Assembly (NCBI GenBank): GCA_964509545.1
Contig: CAZDXQ010000001.1
Span: 434,001-498,000 of the forward strand
DNA length: 64,000 bases
Direction of reading: 5' to 3'
Origin: JADJWR01 sp964509545
Lineage (GTDB): Bacteria > Pseudomonadota > Gammaproteobacteria > Burkholderiales > Burkholderiaceae_F
Shown here piece after piece: positions 17,234 through 26,194 of the stretch (the stretch's first letter is position 1; each line of letters starts with the position of its first letter). The position numbers and the translations under genes were made by a program. The notes beneath the pieces were generated by a model. It saw only the letters and a list, made by a program, of their open reading frames with translations. It was not told the DNA's origin and did no database searches.

Positions 17234-18034
17234 TCAGCGGCGATCGGTCGGCGCTTCGCCGCGTTCGTGCAGCCGCGTGATGCTCGCCACCACGTGCGCC
17301 ACTTCCTCGTCGGCCAGCGGTGGCCTGCAGCGGACGCGGTTGAATGCCAGCAGCAGCTCGAGCACGACCCGGGCATCGACTCCGTGCCACAGCAGATGCC
17401 CGGCCAGCGAGGCCAGCGTGTTGTTGCGGCGACCTTCGGCGATGTCCTGCCGCACCAGTTCGCGCCAGTGCGCCAGCGGATGCCCGGGATGCGCCGCACC
17501 GTGAGCGTCGGCAAGCAGCCAGCGCGGCAGCGCCGCCAGCGGCAGGTCATCCGGCGCGCAACCGGCCCGCCACGCATAGCGCCGTCCGCTGGCGTGCAGT
17601 GACGGCGGCGCAACGACGCAGCCGCCGTCGGCGCGCAGGTCGATGCCGGGCAGCAGGCCAACGCGGTTGGCGAGCGGCACGCCCGGATGCCTGAAATAGA
17701 GATGCCGGCCGCCGCCCCCCGTTTCGGCCTCGACCGTGCGCGGCAGCGGTCCGTGTTCCTGCTCGGCGCGCGCCAGGCTTTGCACGCCGCCATGCTGCGG
17801 ATCGATATCGACGACGACGAGATCCGACGCCCGGCCGGTGACGATGCCGACGCCGGCGTCCGGCCAGCGCCGGAACCACGAATCGATCTCGGCCGCCGTG
17901 GCGACGCGCTGCTGGAACTCGAGCCACTGCACCCGCGGCCGCTTGCCGCGCGCCTCGATCGGAATCACCGACCAGCCGCGCGCGGCGTACGCCAGCGCCG
18001 CGGCATGCGCGTCACCCTTTCGCGCCATGGCCAT
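17234..18034 (-). CDS. Bifunctional DNA primase/polymerase (AEP superfamily, PrimPol N-terminal type)
   Basis: A stand-alone protein of about 266 residues. The three archaeo-eukaryotic primase motifs are visible: VVVDIDPQHGG (two metal Asp), GGGGRHLYFRHPG (catalytic His) and GIDLRADGGCVVAPPS (third Asp). A C-terminal helical region (EGRRNNTLASLAGHLLWHG onwards) resembles the PriCT domain. Such modules normally occur in plasmid or phage replication proteins or fused to helicases; here it is alone in the chromosome. Its 5' end overlaps the end of the capA gene. Starts at 18028, 18034 or 18058 are possible; 18034 is a compromise. Confidence 0.8.
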   Translation of the reverse strand: MAMARKGDAHAAALAYAARGWSVIPIEARGKRPRVQWLEFQQRVATAAEIDSWFRRWPDAGVGIVTGRASDLVVVDIDPQHGGVQSLARAEQEHGPLPRTVEAETGGGGRHLYFRHPGVPLANRVGLLPGIDLRADGGCVVAPPSLHASGRRYAWRAGCAPDDLPLAALPRWLLADAHGAAHPGHPLAHWRELVRQDIAEGRRNNTLASLAGHLLWHGVDARVVLELLLAFNRVRCRPPLADEEVAHVVASITRLHERGEAPTDRR

Positions 18035-19211
18035 TGTCGCTAGCGTCCTGCCGGTCATGCGCCGGCGTGTGCCCGCCGGATCGGCCGACGATCTCGGCGC
18101 GCAGGCCGCCGCCTTCGCCGGGCACGAGGCCGACGCCGAACGGCCAGCACTCGCGGTTCAGCGTGCCGAGCAGCCAGCGGGTATCGGCTTGCGATGCGCG
18201 GCGCAGGCGCAATCGCCGCGACTGGAACGGCAGCAGGTTCAGCGCCTGCAGCCGGCCGTTGCGCAGGCGAACGAAATACGCCAGCGCCAGGTCGCCGCGG
18301 TACGACTGATGACCGCCGATGCCCTCGTAGTCGTTGATGAAGTCGCCACAGCCGTACAGGATCAGCCGCTCGCGGTAGACCTCGAAGGCGCGCGCGTGGT
18401 GCGACGAATGGCCGTGCACGAGATCGACGCCGCCGTCGATTAGCGCCTGCGCGAAGGCGCGCTCCTCGCGCCCGATCGCATAGCCCCAGTTGCCGCCCCA
18501 GTGCAGCGAGGCGATCACCGTGTCGCCGGGTTGTCGCTGCATCGCGATTCGCGCCGCCCACTGCGCAGCGCCATGCGCGCCGAAGTCTTCGAGCAGGTGC
18601 ACGCCGGCGCTATCGCGCGTGGCACGCCAGCGGCGCGGCACGCCGCTCGTTTCCGCCGCCGCGGCGAACAGCAGCACGCGGCCGCCGGGCAGTTCGAAGA
18701 CCGCCGGCGCCGCCGCATCCTCCTCGTTGGCCCCCGCGCCGGCAGTGCGGATGCCGGCGGCGTGCAGCACGCGCAGAGTTTCGGCCAAGCCGTCGCGACC
18801 CCAGTCGAGCACGTGGTTGTTGGCCAGAACGCAGCCGTCGATCCGCGCCGCGGTCAGGCAGCCGACATTGGCCGGATGCATCCGGTAATGGATGCCCTTG
18901 CCGGGCCAGGCATCCTCGGCGGTGGTGACCGCGGTTTCGAGGTTGACCAGGCGAAGCTGTGGCGCAAAGCGATCGATCTCGGCCAGGGCCTCGCCCCAGA
19001 TGTAGTCAAGCGCGACCGGCCGCGCGATCGGCCCGTTTGCGGCTTCCGCCAGGCGCACGTAGTCGCGGGCGTCAGTGACATACCCCTCGAAAAGCTGCGG
19101 CCGGCTCGGCTGTGGCAGCAACTGGTCGATGCCGCGCCCGGTCATCACGTCGCCGCACAGGAAAAGGCTCAGCGCCGGCGCCGTCTCTTGGCTCGCCGCC
19201 GCAGCGCTCAT
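18012..19211 (-). CDS. CapA family metallophosphatase-like protein
   Basis: A 399-residue protein of the CapA (poly-gamma-glutamate synthesis) family. Motifs include FLCGDVMTGRGIDQ near the start, LVNLETAVT, ANNHVLDWGRDG, SLHWGGNWGY and HGHSSHHARAFE, the pattern of a calcineurin-like metal site. There is no signal peptide or membrane anchor, so it is not a classic exported capsule factor. The ATG at 19211 is preceded by GAGGGAGG. It overlaps the primase gene downstream, and its start codon overlaps the stop of a 25-codon basic mini-ORF. Confidence 0.85.
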   Translation of the reverse strand: MSAAAASQETAPALSLFLCGDVMTGRGIDQLLPQPSRPQLFEGYVTDARDYVRLAEAANGPIARPVALDYIWGEALAEIDRFAPQLRLVNLETAVTTAEDAWPGKGIHYRMHPANVGCLTAARIDGCVLANNHVLDWGRDGLAETLRVLHAAGIRTAGAGANEEDAAAPAVFELPGGRVLLFAAAAETSGVPRRWRATRDSAGVHLLEDFGAHGAAQWAARIAMQRQPGDTVIASLHWGGNWGYAIGREERAFAQALIDGGVDLVHGHSSHHARAFEVYRERLILYGCGDFINDYEGIGGHQSYRGDLALAYFVRLRNGRLQALNLLPFQSRRLRLRRASQADTRWLLGTLNRECWPFGVGLVPGEGGGLRAEIVGRSGGHTPAHDRQDASDNGHGAKG

Positions 19212-19285
19212 CGTGCCTCCCTCGCGCCGGGCGCTGTCCCCCCGAGGGGGAGTGAGCGCCTTCGGGGCGGCCGGGCAGCGCTCAT
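19208..19285 (-). other. Bridging mini-ORF of 25 codons, arginine/proline-rich (possible repeat-derived leader)
   Basis: Just before capA, an ATG opens a short frame (MSAARPPRRRSLPLGGT, then APGAREAR) whose TGA overlaps the capA ATG as ATGA. The same plan is seen at 28226-28348. Such basic, Gly/Pro-rich short frames recur between genes in Burkholderiales genomes (from memory, not checked) and may be repeat elements in which a frame is preserved, or coupling leaders. Expression is not shown. Confidence 0.4.
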
Positions 19286-19299
19286 CGGAACCGCCGCCG

Positions 19300-20844
19300 C
19301 TAGCCGGAGCGCGCCGCCGCTGCGAGCACGCCGCTGCAGGTGGCGCGCTCCGGCGCCTGCGCCGGCAGCTTCGCGCAGATGGCGGCGAGCTGCTCGCGCA
19401 ACCGTGCCAGTGCCGCGCCGTGGCGCCCGTCCTTGTTCCATTCGGCAAGCTTGGCGCCGAGGCGGCCGAGCGCGGCGCTGTTGCGCGCGTGGAAGGTTTC
19501 CGGCTTCGGCTCCAGTTCGGCGATCACGCTGCGCGCCACGCGCTCGATGCGTTGGGCTTCGGCCGGCGCCAGGTCGACCAGCGCCCGCACGTAGCTCGTG
19601 CCCCATTGCAGCCTCGTGGCCGGGCCCTGTGCGCCGGCGTATGCCTGCTCGTGCCAGGCGAGCGCGGCCGCGCTGTCGCCGCGCTGGCGCGCATTGGCGG
19701 CCAGCCCCAGCATCAGGTAGTACGGCGTGGCCGAGCGCTTGAGCTCCGCCGTCAGCAGCGCATCGGATTCGTCGAGCAGGCCGGCGTCGGCGAGCAGCTG
19801 CGCGCCAGCGGTGACCACCGCCTCGCGCTCGTAGCGGTCGGTCGACTCGCCTGCGGCGCGGTGGGTCACCGCCCGCACCTCTGTCAGCAGCGGCAGGGGC
19901 AACGCGCCCTTCGGCATATCGACGCGGGCCAGCGCCACCCGCGCACCCGTGGCGGCAAGCCGATCGAGCCGCGACAGCCCGCCGTCGGCCGACTGCCGCA
20001 GCAGCAGCCGGTCCCATTCGCGCAGCAGCTGCGCACGCGCCGCCGAGCCGGGTTCGGTCAGGTAGGCAGGCAGCCTCTCGGCCGCCTTCGCCAGCTCGAT
20101 GAAATTGGCCTGCGCCACCGCCGGCGAGGCCAGCGCGGCGCGCAATCGCTGCAGCGCCGCCGCCTTGTCGAGCGCCGCCTTATCGGCCCCGCTGCGGCTC
20201 GCCGCATTCATCGCCTTCAGCGCCAGCCGCGCCGAGGCGTCCGGCGCCGCGCGGGTACTTGCCAGCGCCAGTTGCCACAGCGTCGGCACCACTTCGTCGC
20301 GCGCCAGAACCGCCTGCTCGTCGGTTTCCCACGAGTAGTAGGCGAGCAGTCGCCAGTCGTCGGCCGGCAGCCTGTTGCCGGCGCGCGCGGCGGCGAGCAG
20401 CGCCTTCACCGGACGCGCACGCGCGGCACCGAGCGCCAGCACCTGCATGTAGCGGTCGCCGTCGACTTCGCCCGGCAGCCGCGTCGCCTCCGTGCCGTCG
20501 GGCCGGAACAGCACCATCGTCGGATAGGCGCCGACCTTGAAGCGGGCGCCGAGCTTCTGCGCATCGGGCGCATCGCCGTCGATGTAAACCGGCACGAAAA
20601 GCGCGGCGCGGGCGATGAAGTCCTGGCGGCTGAAAACGGTCGCCTTGACCTGGTTGCACGGCGGGCACCACACCGCACCCCAGTACAGGAACAGCGGTTT
20701 GTTTTCCCGCTTCGCCCTTGCGAATGCCGAGTCGACGTCACCCGTGTGCCAGGCGATGCCCGGCGGCGGCGTGTCGGCGGCCCGGGCCGGAACCTGCAGC
20801 AGCACAGAGAAAACGGCCAGCAGTGCCGCCACGGCGCGCTTCAT
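19300..20844 (-). CDS. Periplasmic thioredoxin-fold protein with long helical C-terminal region
   Basis: A 514-residue protein with a signal peptide (MKRAVAALLAVFSVLLQVPARA). The thioredoxin-like domain follows at about residues 35-150, with active-site AVWCPPCNQVK (CPPC) and the cis-proline region VGAYPTMVLF. The remaining 360 residues are alanine/leucine/arginine-rich helices, likely TPR-like (for example LALASTRAAPDASARLALKA). It should act in the periplasm in disulfide reduction or exchange, perhaps on a partner held by the helical part. It is followed by the mini-ORF and capA on the same strand. Confidence 0.8.
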   Translation of the reverse strand: MKRAVAALLAVFSVLLQVPARAADTPPPGIAWHTGDVDSAFARAKRENKPLFLYWGAVWCPPCNQVKATVFSRQDFIARAALFVPVYIDGDAPDAQKLGARFKVGAYPTMVLFRPDGTEATRLPGEVDGDRYMQVLALGAARARPVKALLAAARAGNRLPADDWRLLAYYSWETDEQAVLARDEVVPTLWQLALASTRAAPDASARLALKAMNAASRSGADKAALDKAAALQRLRAALASPAVAQANFIELAKAAERLPAYLTEPGSAARAQLLREWDRLLLRQSADGGLSRLDRLAATGARVALARVDMPKGALPLPLLTEVRAVTHRAAGESTDRYEREAVVTAGAQLLADAGLLDESDALLTAELKRSATPYYLMLGLAANARQRGDSAAALAWHEQAYAGAQGPATRLQWGTSYVRALVDLAPAEAQRIERVARSVIAELEPKPETFHARNSAALGRLGAKLAEWNKDGRHGAALARLREQLAAICAKLPAQAPERATCSGVLAAAARSG

Positions 20845-21019
20845 AACGGACCCGTCGACAGGAAGCAACGGCGCCAGCGTACTCCGCCGGGCGCGGCCCA
20901 CAGCCCGCCTGCGGGCGCGTCGCTCGCGCAGGCGACGAACTCCTCAGCCGCGCCCGACGGAAGGACGCAACGCTCCCCTCGCGCGCAACCGCGGTCCACC
21001 TCGGCCGCGGGCCGACGGC

Positions 21020-21466
21020 TCAGCGGCTCTTCGCCGGGCGCTTGGCGGCGGCCTTCTTCACCGCCTTCTTCGCGGCCGGCTTGGCCGCGGACACGCGCTT
21101 GGCAACCTTCTTCGCGGCTCGCCTGACGGCGGCCACCGCATCGGTCAGCGAGGCTCGGACCGTGGTCGCGGCCTTCTTCGCGGCCCGCCCGACCTTGCGC
21201 TCCATCGCGATCACCTTCTTGTTGGCGCGCGCCTCGTCGATCTTGGCGCGCACGGTCTTGACGGCTTTCTTCGCCGCCCGCTCGACCGTCTTTTCCATCG
21301 CCACCAGTTTTTCCTTCGCGCCCGCCTCGGCCTTCGAAGTGCGGCGCAGGTCGGCGGCATGCGCCTTCCTGTAGCTCTGGATGTCCTTGAACTTGCCGCT
21401 CTTGTCCCGCACCGCATACAGCTTGGTGCCCGAGCGGCTTCTCATCGTCGTGCGACGCGTGGCCAT
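21020..21466 (-). CDS. Lysine/alanine-rich histone H1-like nucleoid protein
   Basis: A 148-residue basic protein. The N-terminal 45 residues (TKLYAVRDKSGKFKDIQSYRK) form a small conserved head, followed by lysine/alanine-rich heptad-like helices and a tail of AAKKAVKKAAAKRPAKS type. These tails resemble eukaryotic histone H1 and bacterial H1-like proteins that bind DNA non-specifically. Expected role is nucleoid compaction or protection. It stands alone between the thioredoxin-fold gene and the methyltransferase gene, with about 180 bases on either side. Confidence 0.75.
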   Translation of the reverse strand: MATRRTTMRSRSGTKLYAVRDKSGKFKDIQSYRKAHAADLRRTSKAEAGAKEKLVAMEKTVERAAKKAVKTVRAKIDEARANKKVIAMERKVGRAAKKAATTVRASLTDAVAAVRRAAKKVAKRVSAAKPAAKKAVKKAAAKRPAKSR

Positions 21467-21648
21467 CGATACTCCTTTGCGTTGAAGACACCGACGCGAG
21501 CTGCGCCGGCCAACAGCATTGTTGCGCCGATGCCAATCGGCAACATGCGGCGCGTCAGACATCCTGCGCGCCCGGCCGCGCATTGGAGGATTCTCTCGGC
21601 GATTCGCTGCCGCAGGCCGCGGCCCGCGGCTCCGGCGCCAGCATCGGG

Positions 21649-22299
21649 TCACTGCTTCTGCGGCCGGAACAGAAGGAAGTACTGATGCGGCAGGAATCCG
21701 TGCTCGGCGGCGAGCACATAGCCCGCCCGCTGCATCTCCGCCTTCACCGTCGCCGCCAGCAATCGCGCGCTTGCGGGCGGCCCGACCGGCGATTCCTTGG
21801 TGAAATCCACGATCGCCACTTCGCCTCCGGCGTTCAGGCTGCCGGCAAGGCGGCGGAAATACGCTTCGCGCTGGCCGATGTGGTGATAGGTGTTGACGAC
21901 CAGGATGCGGTCGACCTTGGCCGGCAGCTTCGGGTCGTCGGCCGCGGCCTGCACCGCCACCAGATTGTCCAGACTCATCCGCCGCGCCCGTTCGTCGAGG
22001 TAGCGCACCATGTTGGACTCGACGTCGACCGCGTAGACGCGTCCTCTGGGCAGTGCCTGCGCCAGGCGCACGGCGAAATAGCCGGTGCCGGCGCCGATGT
22101 CGGCCACCGTGGCATCCGGGGCGAGCTTCAGCGCCTCGATCACCTGCTCCGGCTTCTGCCAGCGGTCGCGCGCCGGGTCGTCGAAAACACGCGCCCAGTG
22201 CTCGGCGCCGGAAAAGCCGTGCCGGTGCGCTTGCGGCGCCTGCGCCGCCGCCGCGGCCAGCAGCGCCGACAAAACCAGTGTCAGGATCGCGGCTCTCAC
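21649..22299 (-). CDS. Exported class I SAM-dependent methyltransferase
   Basis: A 216-residue protein starting at GTG (22299), whose GTGA overlaps the stop of the Nudix gene, showing translational coupling. The first 25 residues (VRAAILTLVLSALLAAAAA) look like a signal peptide, which is unusual for a SAM-dependent enzyme. The SAM-binding motif is VADIGAGTGYFAVRLAQALP and motif II is VYAVDVESNMV. Similar proteins with leader peptides occur in proteobacteria and their substrate is unknown. Confidence 0.82.
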   Translation of the reverse strand: MRAAILTLVLSALLAAAAAQAPQAHRHGFSGAEHWARVFDDPARDRWQKPEQVIEALKLAPDATVADIGAGTGYFAVRLAQALPRGRVYAVDVESNMVRYLDERARRMSLDNLVAVQAAADDPKLPAKVDRILVVNTYHHIGQREAYFRRLAGSLNAGGEVAIVDFTKESPVGPPASARLLAATVKAEMQRAGYVLAAEHGFLPHQYFLLFRPQKQ

Positions 22300-22799
22300 T
22301 GCCGCGCGCCTGTGCCGCCGCTCTGGCGGCCGCGCGCTTCGGGCTGCACGAGCGCGCGCAGCTGCTCGAGCAACGGCGCCTGCCCCGGATGGATCTTCAG
22401 CCGCGCCGCGTCGATGCCGAACCACCGGGCGCGGTCGGCCTCCGGAAACTCTCGCATCTTCCCGGACCGCGGCGGCCACTCCATCGTGAACAGGTTGCTG
22501 TGCAGCCGCGTCGGATCGAAGTCGGCCTGCACGGCCCAGGCGTGGACCAGCTTGCCGCTGCGCAGCCGCACCGGCGCCAGCGGCTGGAACTCGCCGTCGA
22601 CCGAGGCGCCGGTCTCCTCCTCGAACTCGCGCCGCGCCGCGGCCAGCGGCGCCTCGCCGGGCTCGATCTCGCCCTTCGGAATCGACCAGGCGCCGTCGTC
22701 CTTGCTCGCCCAATACGGTCCGCCGGGGTGCACCAAAAGCACCTCGAGCGCGCCCGAAGCGCGTCGGTACAGCAGCAATCCGGCACTGATCTTCTGCAT
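22296..22799 (-). CDS. Nudix hydrolase
   Basis: A 167-residue protein with a complete Nudix box, GEIEPGEAPLAAARREFEEE followed by TGA, which binds Mg2+ and the pyrophosphate of nucleoside diphosphate derivatives. It is of the small NTP pyrophosphohydrolase type. The ATG at 22799 starts the domain (MQKISAGLLLYRRASGALE); a further upstream ATG would add 22 unrelated residues. The stop overlaps the GTG of the methyltransferase downstream by four bases. Confidence 0.88.
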   Translation of the reverse strand: MQKISAGLLLYRRASGALEVLLVHPGGPYWASKDDGAWSIPKGEIEPGEAPLAAARREFEEETGASVDGEFQPLAPVRLRSGKLVHAWAVQADFDPTRLHSNLFTMEWPPRSGKMREFPEADRARWFGIDAARLKIHPGQAPLLEQLRALVQPEARGRQSGGTGARQ

Positions 22800-22918
22800 T
22801 TGGCCCGAAGGATGCGGAATCGAGAATCGCGATGATGCCCAACTCGCCGGGATTGCGGGCAACATTGCTGGAGATCATGCAGCATTGAGCCCTCGCACCC
22901 CGGCGTCGCTCCCAGCCC

Positions 22919-24856
22919 ATGCCGCACCGCCCCTCGAAGGCCCGTCGCCGGGCATTGCAGCTTCTTGCCGGCGTGCCTCTGCTGCCACTGGCCGGCGCCG
23001 GCGCGCTCGCAGCGGACGTTCGCACCGCACCTGCCGGCGCGTCCATCCGCTCGGTCCGCTTCATCCCGATGGCGGCGCCGAGCCTCGATGACCCGGCGCA
23101 GATGGCCAGCACGACGGTGAACTCCGCCCTCGAGGTCGCCTTCAGCGATGGCAGCCGGCGCCACTGGAAGTTCGCCTACCAGACGCTGTTCATCACCGGC
23201 GACCGGGTCCCCGACGGCTTTGGCGGAGAGGTCATCGCCGGCGGCTGCTACGACATCGACGGCCGGCCGATCATCGACCGCTCGGTGGCCGGAGGCGAGC
23301 GGCAGTTCTTCTCCGACTGCCCCGACGGCATGTCGCTGCTGAAGCTGCCCGCGGCCGCGGTGCCCGGAGTCAAGGGCAACACGGTGTTCGCGGTGGTGCA
23401 GTTCGAATACGTCTCGCGCGACGCCAGCGGCCGCAGGCTGTCCGGCCCGCTACCGTCGCCTATCGCGGTGCTGACCCTCGAACAGGATCCGGCCAACGGC
23501 CGTCTGCGGCTCATCGGCTACCACAACGTCGACACCTCGGCCGTGCATGGGCTTTGGACCACGTGCGGCGCCAGCCTGTCGCCGTGGAACACGCACCTGT
23601 CGAGCGAGGAGTTCGAGCCCGACGCCAGCACCGCCGCCGGCAGCGGCTGGTTCCGCGTCTTCAGCCGCAACCTCTATGGCGATCCCGACAAGGCCAATCC
23701 CTACCACTACGGCCATGTGCCCGAGGTGACCGTGCACGCCGACGGCAGCGGCAGCATCGTCAAGCACTATTGCCTCGGCCGCATCTCGCACGAAGTGGTG
23801 CAGGTGATGCCGGACGAGCGCACCGTGCTGATGGGCGACGACTGGGACAACGGCGGCCTGTTCATGTTCATCGCCGATGCGCCGCGCGACCTGTCGGCCG
23901 GCACCTTGTACGTGGCGAAATGGGAACAGACCTCCGGCAAGGGGCCCGGGGCGGCGCGCCTGTCGTGGATCCGGCTCGGCGCCGCGCGCAGCGCAGAGAT
24001 CCGGTCGCTGGTCGACGCCGGCATCAAGGCCGCCGACATCATGGACGTGGCGACGGCGCCGCCGCAGGAGGCCGGCTACACGCGCATCGCCTTCAACGGC
24101 AGGTTCAACTGGGTGCGGCTGAAGCCCGGCATGGACAAGGCCGCGGCGTTCCTCGAAACCCACCGATATGCGGCGCTTCGCGGCGGCAGTCTCGGCTTCA
24201 CCAAGATGGAGGGCACGGCCGTCAATGCGCACGACCGCATCGCCTATGTCGCGATCTCGCGCATCGAAACACCGATGACCAACGGCTCGGGCGGCATCAG
24301 CGTCGAAGGCCCGTATTCGGGCGCCGTCTACGCGCTGAACCTGCGCGGCGGGCAGGACGACGGCGACGGGCGCACGATCGACAGCGCGTGGGTGCCGGTG
24401 GACATGGCCGCGGTGCCGGAACTCGTCGCCGAGGATTTCGGCGGCAGGCGCAGGCGACAGGACGCTGTCGGCAACTACGCCCACCCCGACCGCGTCGCCA
24501 CGCCGGACAACCTGTGCTTCTCCGCCGCGCTGCGCACGCTGTTCATCGGCGAGGACAGCGACACGCACGTCAACAACTTCCTCTGGGCCTACAACGTCGA
24601 CACGCGCGAACTGTCGCGGATCCTGTCATGCCCGGTGGGCGCCGAATCCACCGGCCTGCATGCGGTCGACGAGATCAACGGCTGGACCTACATCGCCAGC
24701 AATTTCCAGCACCCCGGCGACTGGGTAGACGGCCTGCACGACAAGGTGCGCGGCGCACTGGAACCGCTGGTGCGCGCCAATTACCGCGACCGCTTCGGCG
24801 CCGCGGTCGGCTACCTGACGGCGCAGCCGCAGGCGATACGGCTGCGCGGGCGTTGA
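22919..24856 (+). CDS. PhoX-like (DUF839) phosphatase, Tat-exported
   Basis: A 645-residue protein with a twin-arginine leader (ARRRALQLLAGVPLLPLAGA) typical of PhoX. The mature part is the DUF839/PhoX beta-propeller, with conserved segments DGFGGEVIAGGCYDIDG, VMPDERTVLMGDDWDNGG, FTKMEGTAVNAHDRIAYV and RVATPDNLCFSAALRTLFIGEDS. PhoX enzymes are Ca2+-dependent alkaline phosphatases that release phosphate from organic esters. No pho box was identified. It is divergent from the Nudix gene with about 120 bases between, and followed by an MFS gene on the same strand 74 bases later. Confidence 0.85.
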   Translation: MPHRPSKARRRALQLLAGVPLLPLAGAGALAADVRTAPAGASIRSVRFIPMAAPSLDDPAQMASTTVNSALEVAFSDGSRRHWKFAYQTLFITGDRVPDGFGGEVIAGGCYDIDGRPIIDRSVAGGERQFFSDCPDGMSLLKLPAAAVPGVKGNTVFAVVQFEYVSRDASGRRLSGPLPSPIAVLTLEQDPANGRLRLIGYHNVDTSAVHGLWTTCGASLSPWNTHLSSEEFEPDASTAAGSGWFRVFSRNLYGDPDKANPYHYGHVPEVTVHADGSGSIVKHYCLGRISHEVVQVMPDERTVLMGDDWDNGGLFMFIADAPRDLSAGTLYVAKWEQTSGKGPGAARLSWIRLGAARSAEIRSLVDAGIKAADIMDVATAPPQEAGYTRIAFNGRFNWVRLKPGMDKAAAFLETHRYAALRGGSLGFTKMEGTAVNAHDRIAYVAISRIETPMTNGSGGISVEGPYSGAVYALNLRGGQDDGDGRTIDSAWVPVDMAAVPELVAEDFGGRRRRQDAVGNYAHPDRVATPDNLCFSAALRTLFIGEDSDTHVNNFLWAYNVDTRELSRILSCPVGAESTGLHAVDEINGWTYIASNFQHPGDWVDGLHDKVRGALEPLVRANYRDRFGAAVGYLTAQPQAIRLRGR

Positions 24857-24930
24857 CGCGGGCTGCGGCTCCGCGCGCGCGTCTTCGGCTCGCCTGCTTC
24901 TGCGCGCCTCGCCTCCCAGCGAAACCGGCG

Positions 24931-26166
24931 ATGCCTGCCGCCCGCCATGGCCTCGCCCGACTGCTGGCGCCGCGCGACGCGGATCCGTACGCGGCGTCGC
25001 TGCTGGCCGGCCGCGCCCTGCGCGCCTTCGTCGACGGCTACGTGGCGGTGCTGCTGCCCGCGTACCTGCTGGCGCTCGGCTTCGATGTGTGGACGGTCGG
25101 CGTGCTCGCGACCGCGACCCTGCTCGGTTCGGCGCTGACGACGCTGGCCATCGGCGCCTGGGGCCACCGCTTCGCGCAGCGGCGGCTGCTTCTGGCGGCG
25201 GCGCTGCTGATGGTCGGAACCGGGCTGGGCTTCGCCGGCCTGTCGCAGTTCTGGCCGCTGCTGCTGGTCGCCTTCGTCGGCACGCTGAATCCGAGCGCCG
25301 GCGACGTCAGCGTCTTCCTGCCGCTGGAGCACGCGCAGCTGGCCGCTGCGGCGCAGGGCGACGCACGCACGCAGCTATTCGCCCGCTACAGCCTGCTCGC
25401 CTCGCTCGCCGCCGCCTTCGGCGCGCTGGCTGCGGCCGTGCCCGGTTGGCTGTCGGCGCGCGCCGGCATCGAGCCGCTGTCGGCGATGCGGCTGATGTTC
25501 GTCGGTTATGCCGGCGTTGGCCTGGCCGTGCTGTGGCTGTATCGCCGGCTGCCCGAAGCGACGGCCGAGGCCGCCGCGAGCAAGCGCGCGCTCGGCCGTT
25601 CGCGCGCCATCGTGGTCAAGCTGGCGCTGCTCTTCTCGGTCGACGCCTTCGCCGGCGGACTGGTGCTGAACAGCCTGCTCGCGCTGTGGCTGATGCAGCG
25701 CTTCGAGCTGTCGCTCGCCGCCGCCGGCACGTTCTTTTTCTGGGCGGGGCTGCTGACCGCCGCCTCGATGCTCGCAGCGCCGTGGGTCGCAAGGCGCATC
25801 GGCCTGCTGAACACGATGGTGTTCACGCACATCCCCGCCAACGTCGCGCTGATCGGCGCTGCCGTCGCGTCGACCCTGCCGCTGGCGCTTGCGCTGCTCT
25901 TCCTGCGCAGCGCGCTGTCGCAGATGGACGTGCCCACGCGCACGGCGTACGTGATGAGCGTGGTCACGCCGGCCGAGCGCGCCGTCGCCGCCAGCCTCAC
26001 CGCCGTGCCGCGCAGCCTCGCGGCGGCGGTCAGTCCGTCGCTTGCCGGCGCGTGGTTCGCCGCCGGCTGGCTCGCCGCACCGCTGTTCGCCTGCGGTCTG
26101 CTGAAGATCGGCTACGACCTCGCGCTATGGGTCGCGTGCCGAAAGCACGAACTCGACGCGAAGTGA
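24931..26166 (+). CDS. Major facilitator superfamily transporter
   Basis: A 411-residue protein with about eleven or twelve hydrophobic helices, for example GRALRAFVDGYVAVLLPAYL, LLVAFVGTLNPSAGDVSVFL, and LALALLFLRSALSQMDVPTR. The interdomain basic loop GAWGHRFAQRRLLL matches the MFS motif A region. Substrate is unknown. The start at 24931 was chosen because it begins just upstream of TM1. It ends 28 bases from the convergent lipoate ligase-like gene. Confidence 0.85.
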   Translation: MPAARHGLARLLAPRDADPYAASLLAGRALRAFVDGYVAVLLPAYLLALGFDVWTVGVLATATLLGSALTTLAIGAWGHRFAQRRLLLAAALLMVGTGLGFAGLSQFWPLLLVAFVGTLNPSAGDVSVFLPLEHAQLAAAAQGDARTQLFARYSLLASLAAAFGALAAAVPGWLSARAGIEPLSAMRLMFVGYAGVGLAVLWLYRRLPEATAEAAASKRALGRSRAIVVKLALLFSVDAFAGGLVLNSLLALWLMQRFELSLAAAGTFFFWAGLLTAASMLAAPWVARRIGLLNTMVFTHIPANVALIGAAVASTLPLALALLFLRSALSQMDVPTRTAYVMSVVTPAERAVAASLTAVPRSLAAAVSPSLAGAWFAAGWLAAPLFACGLLKIGYDLALWVACRKHELDAK

Positions 26167-26194
26167 CAGCGGCGGGTCTTGCGTGTGCGGCAGC

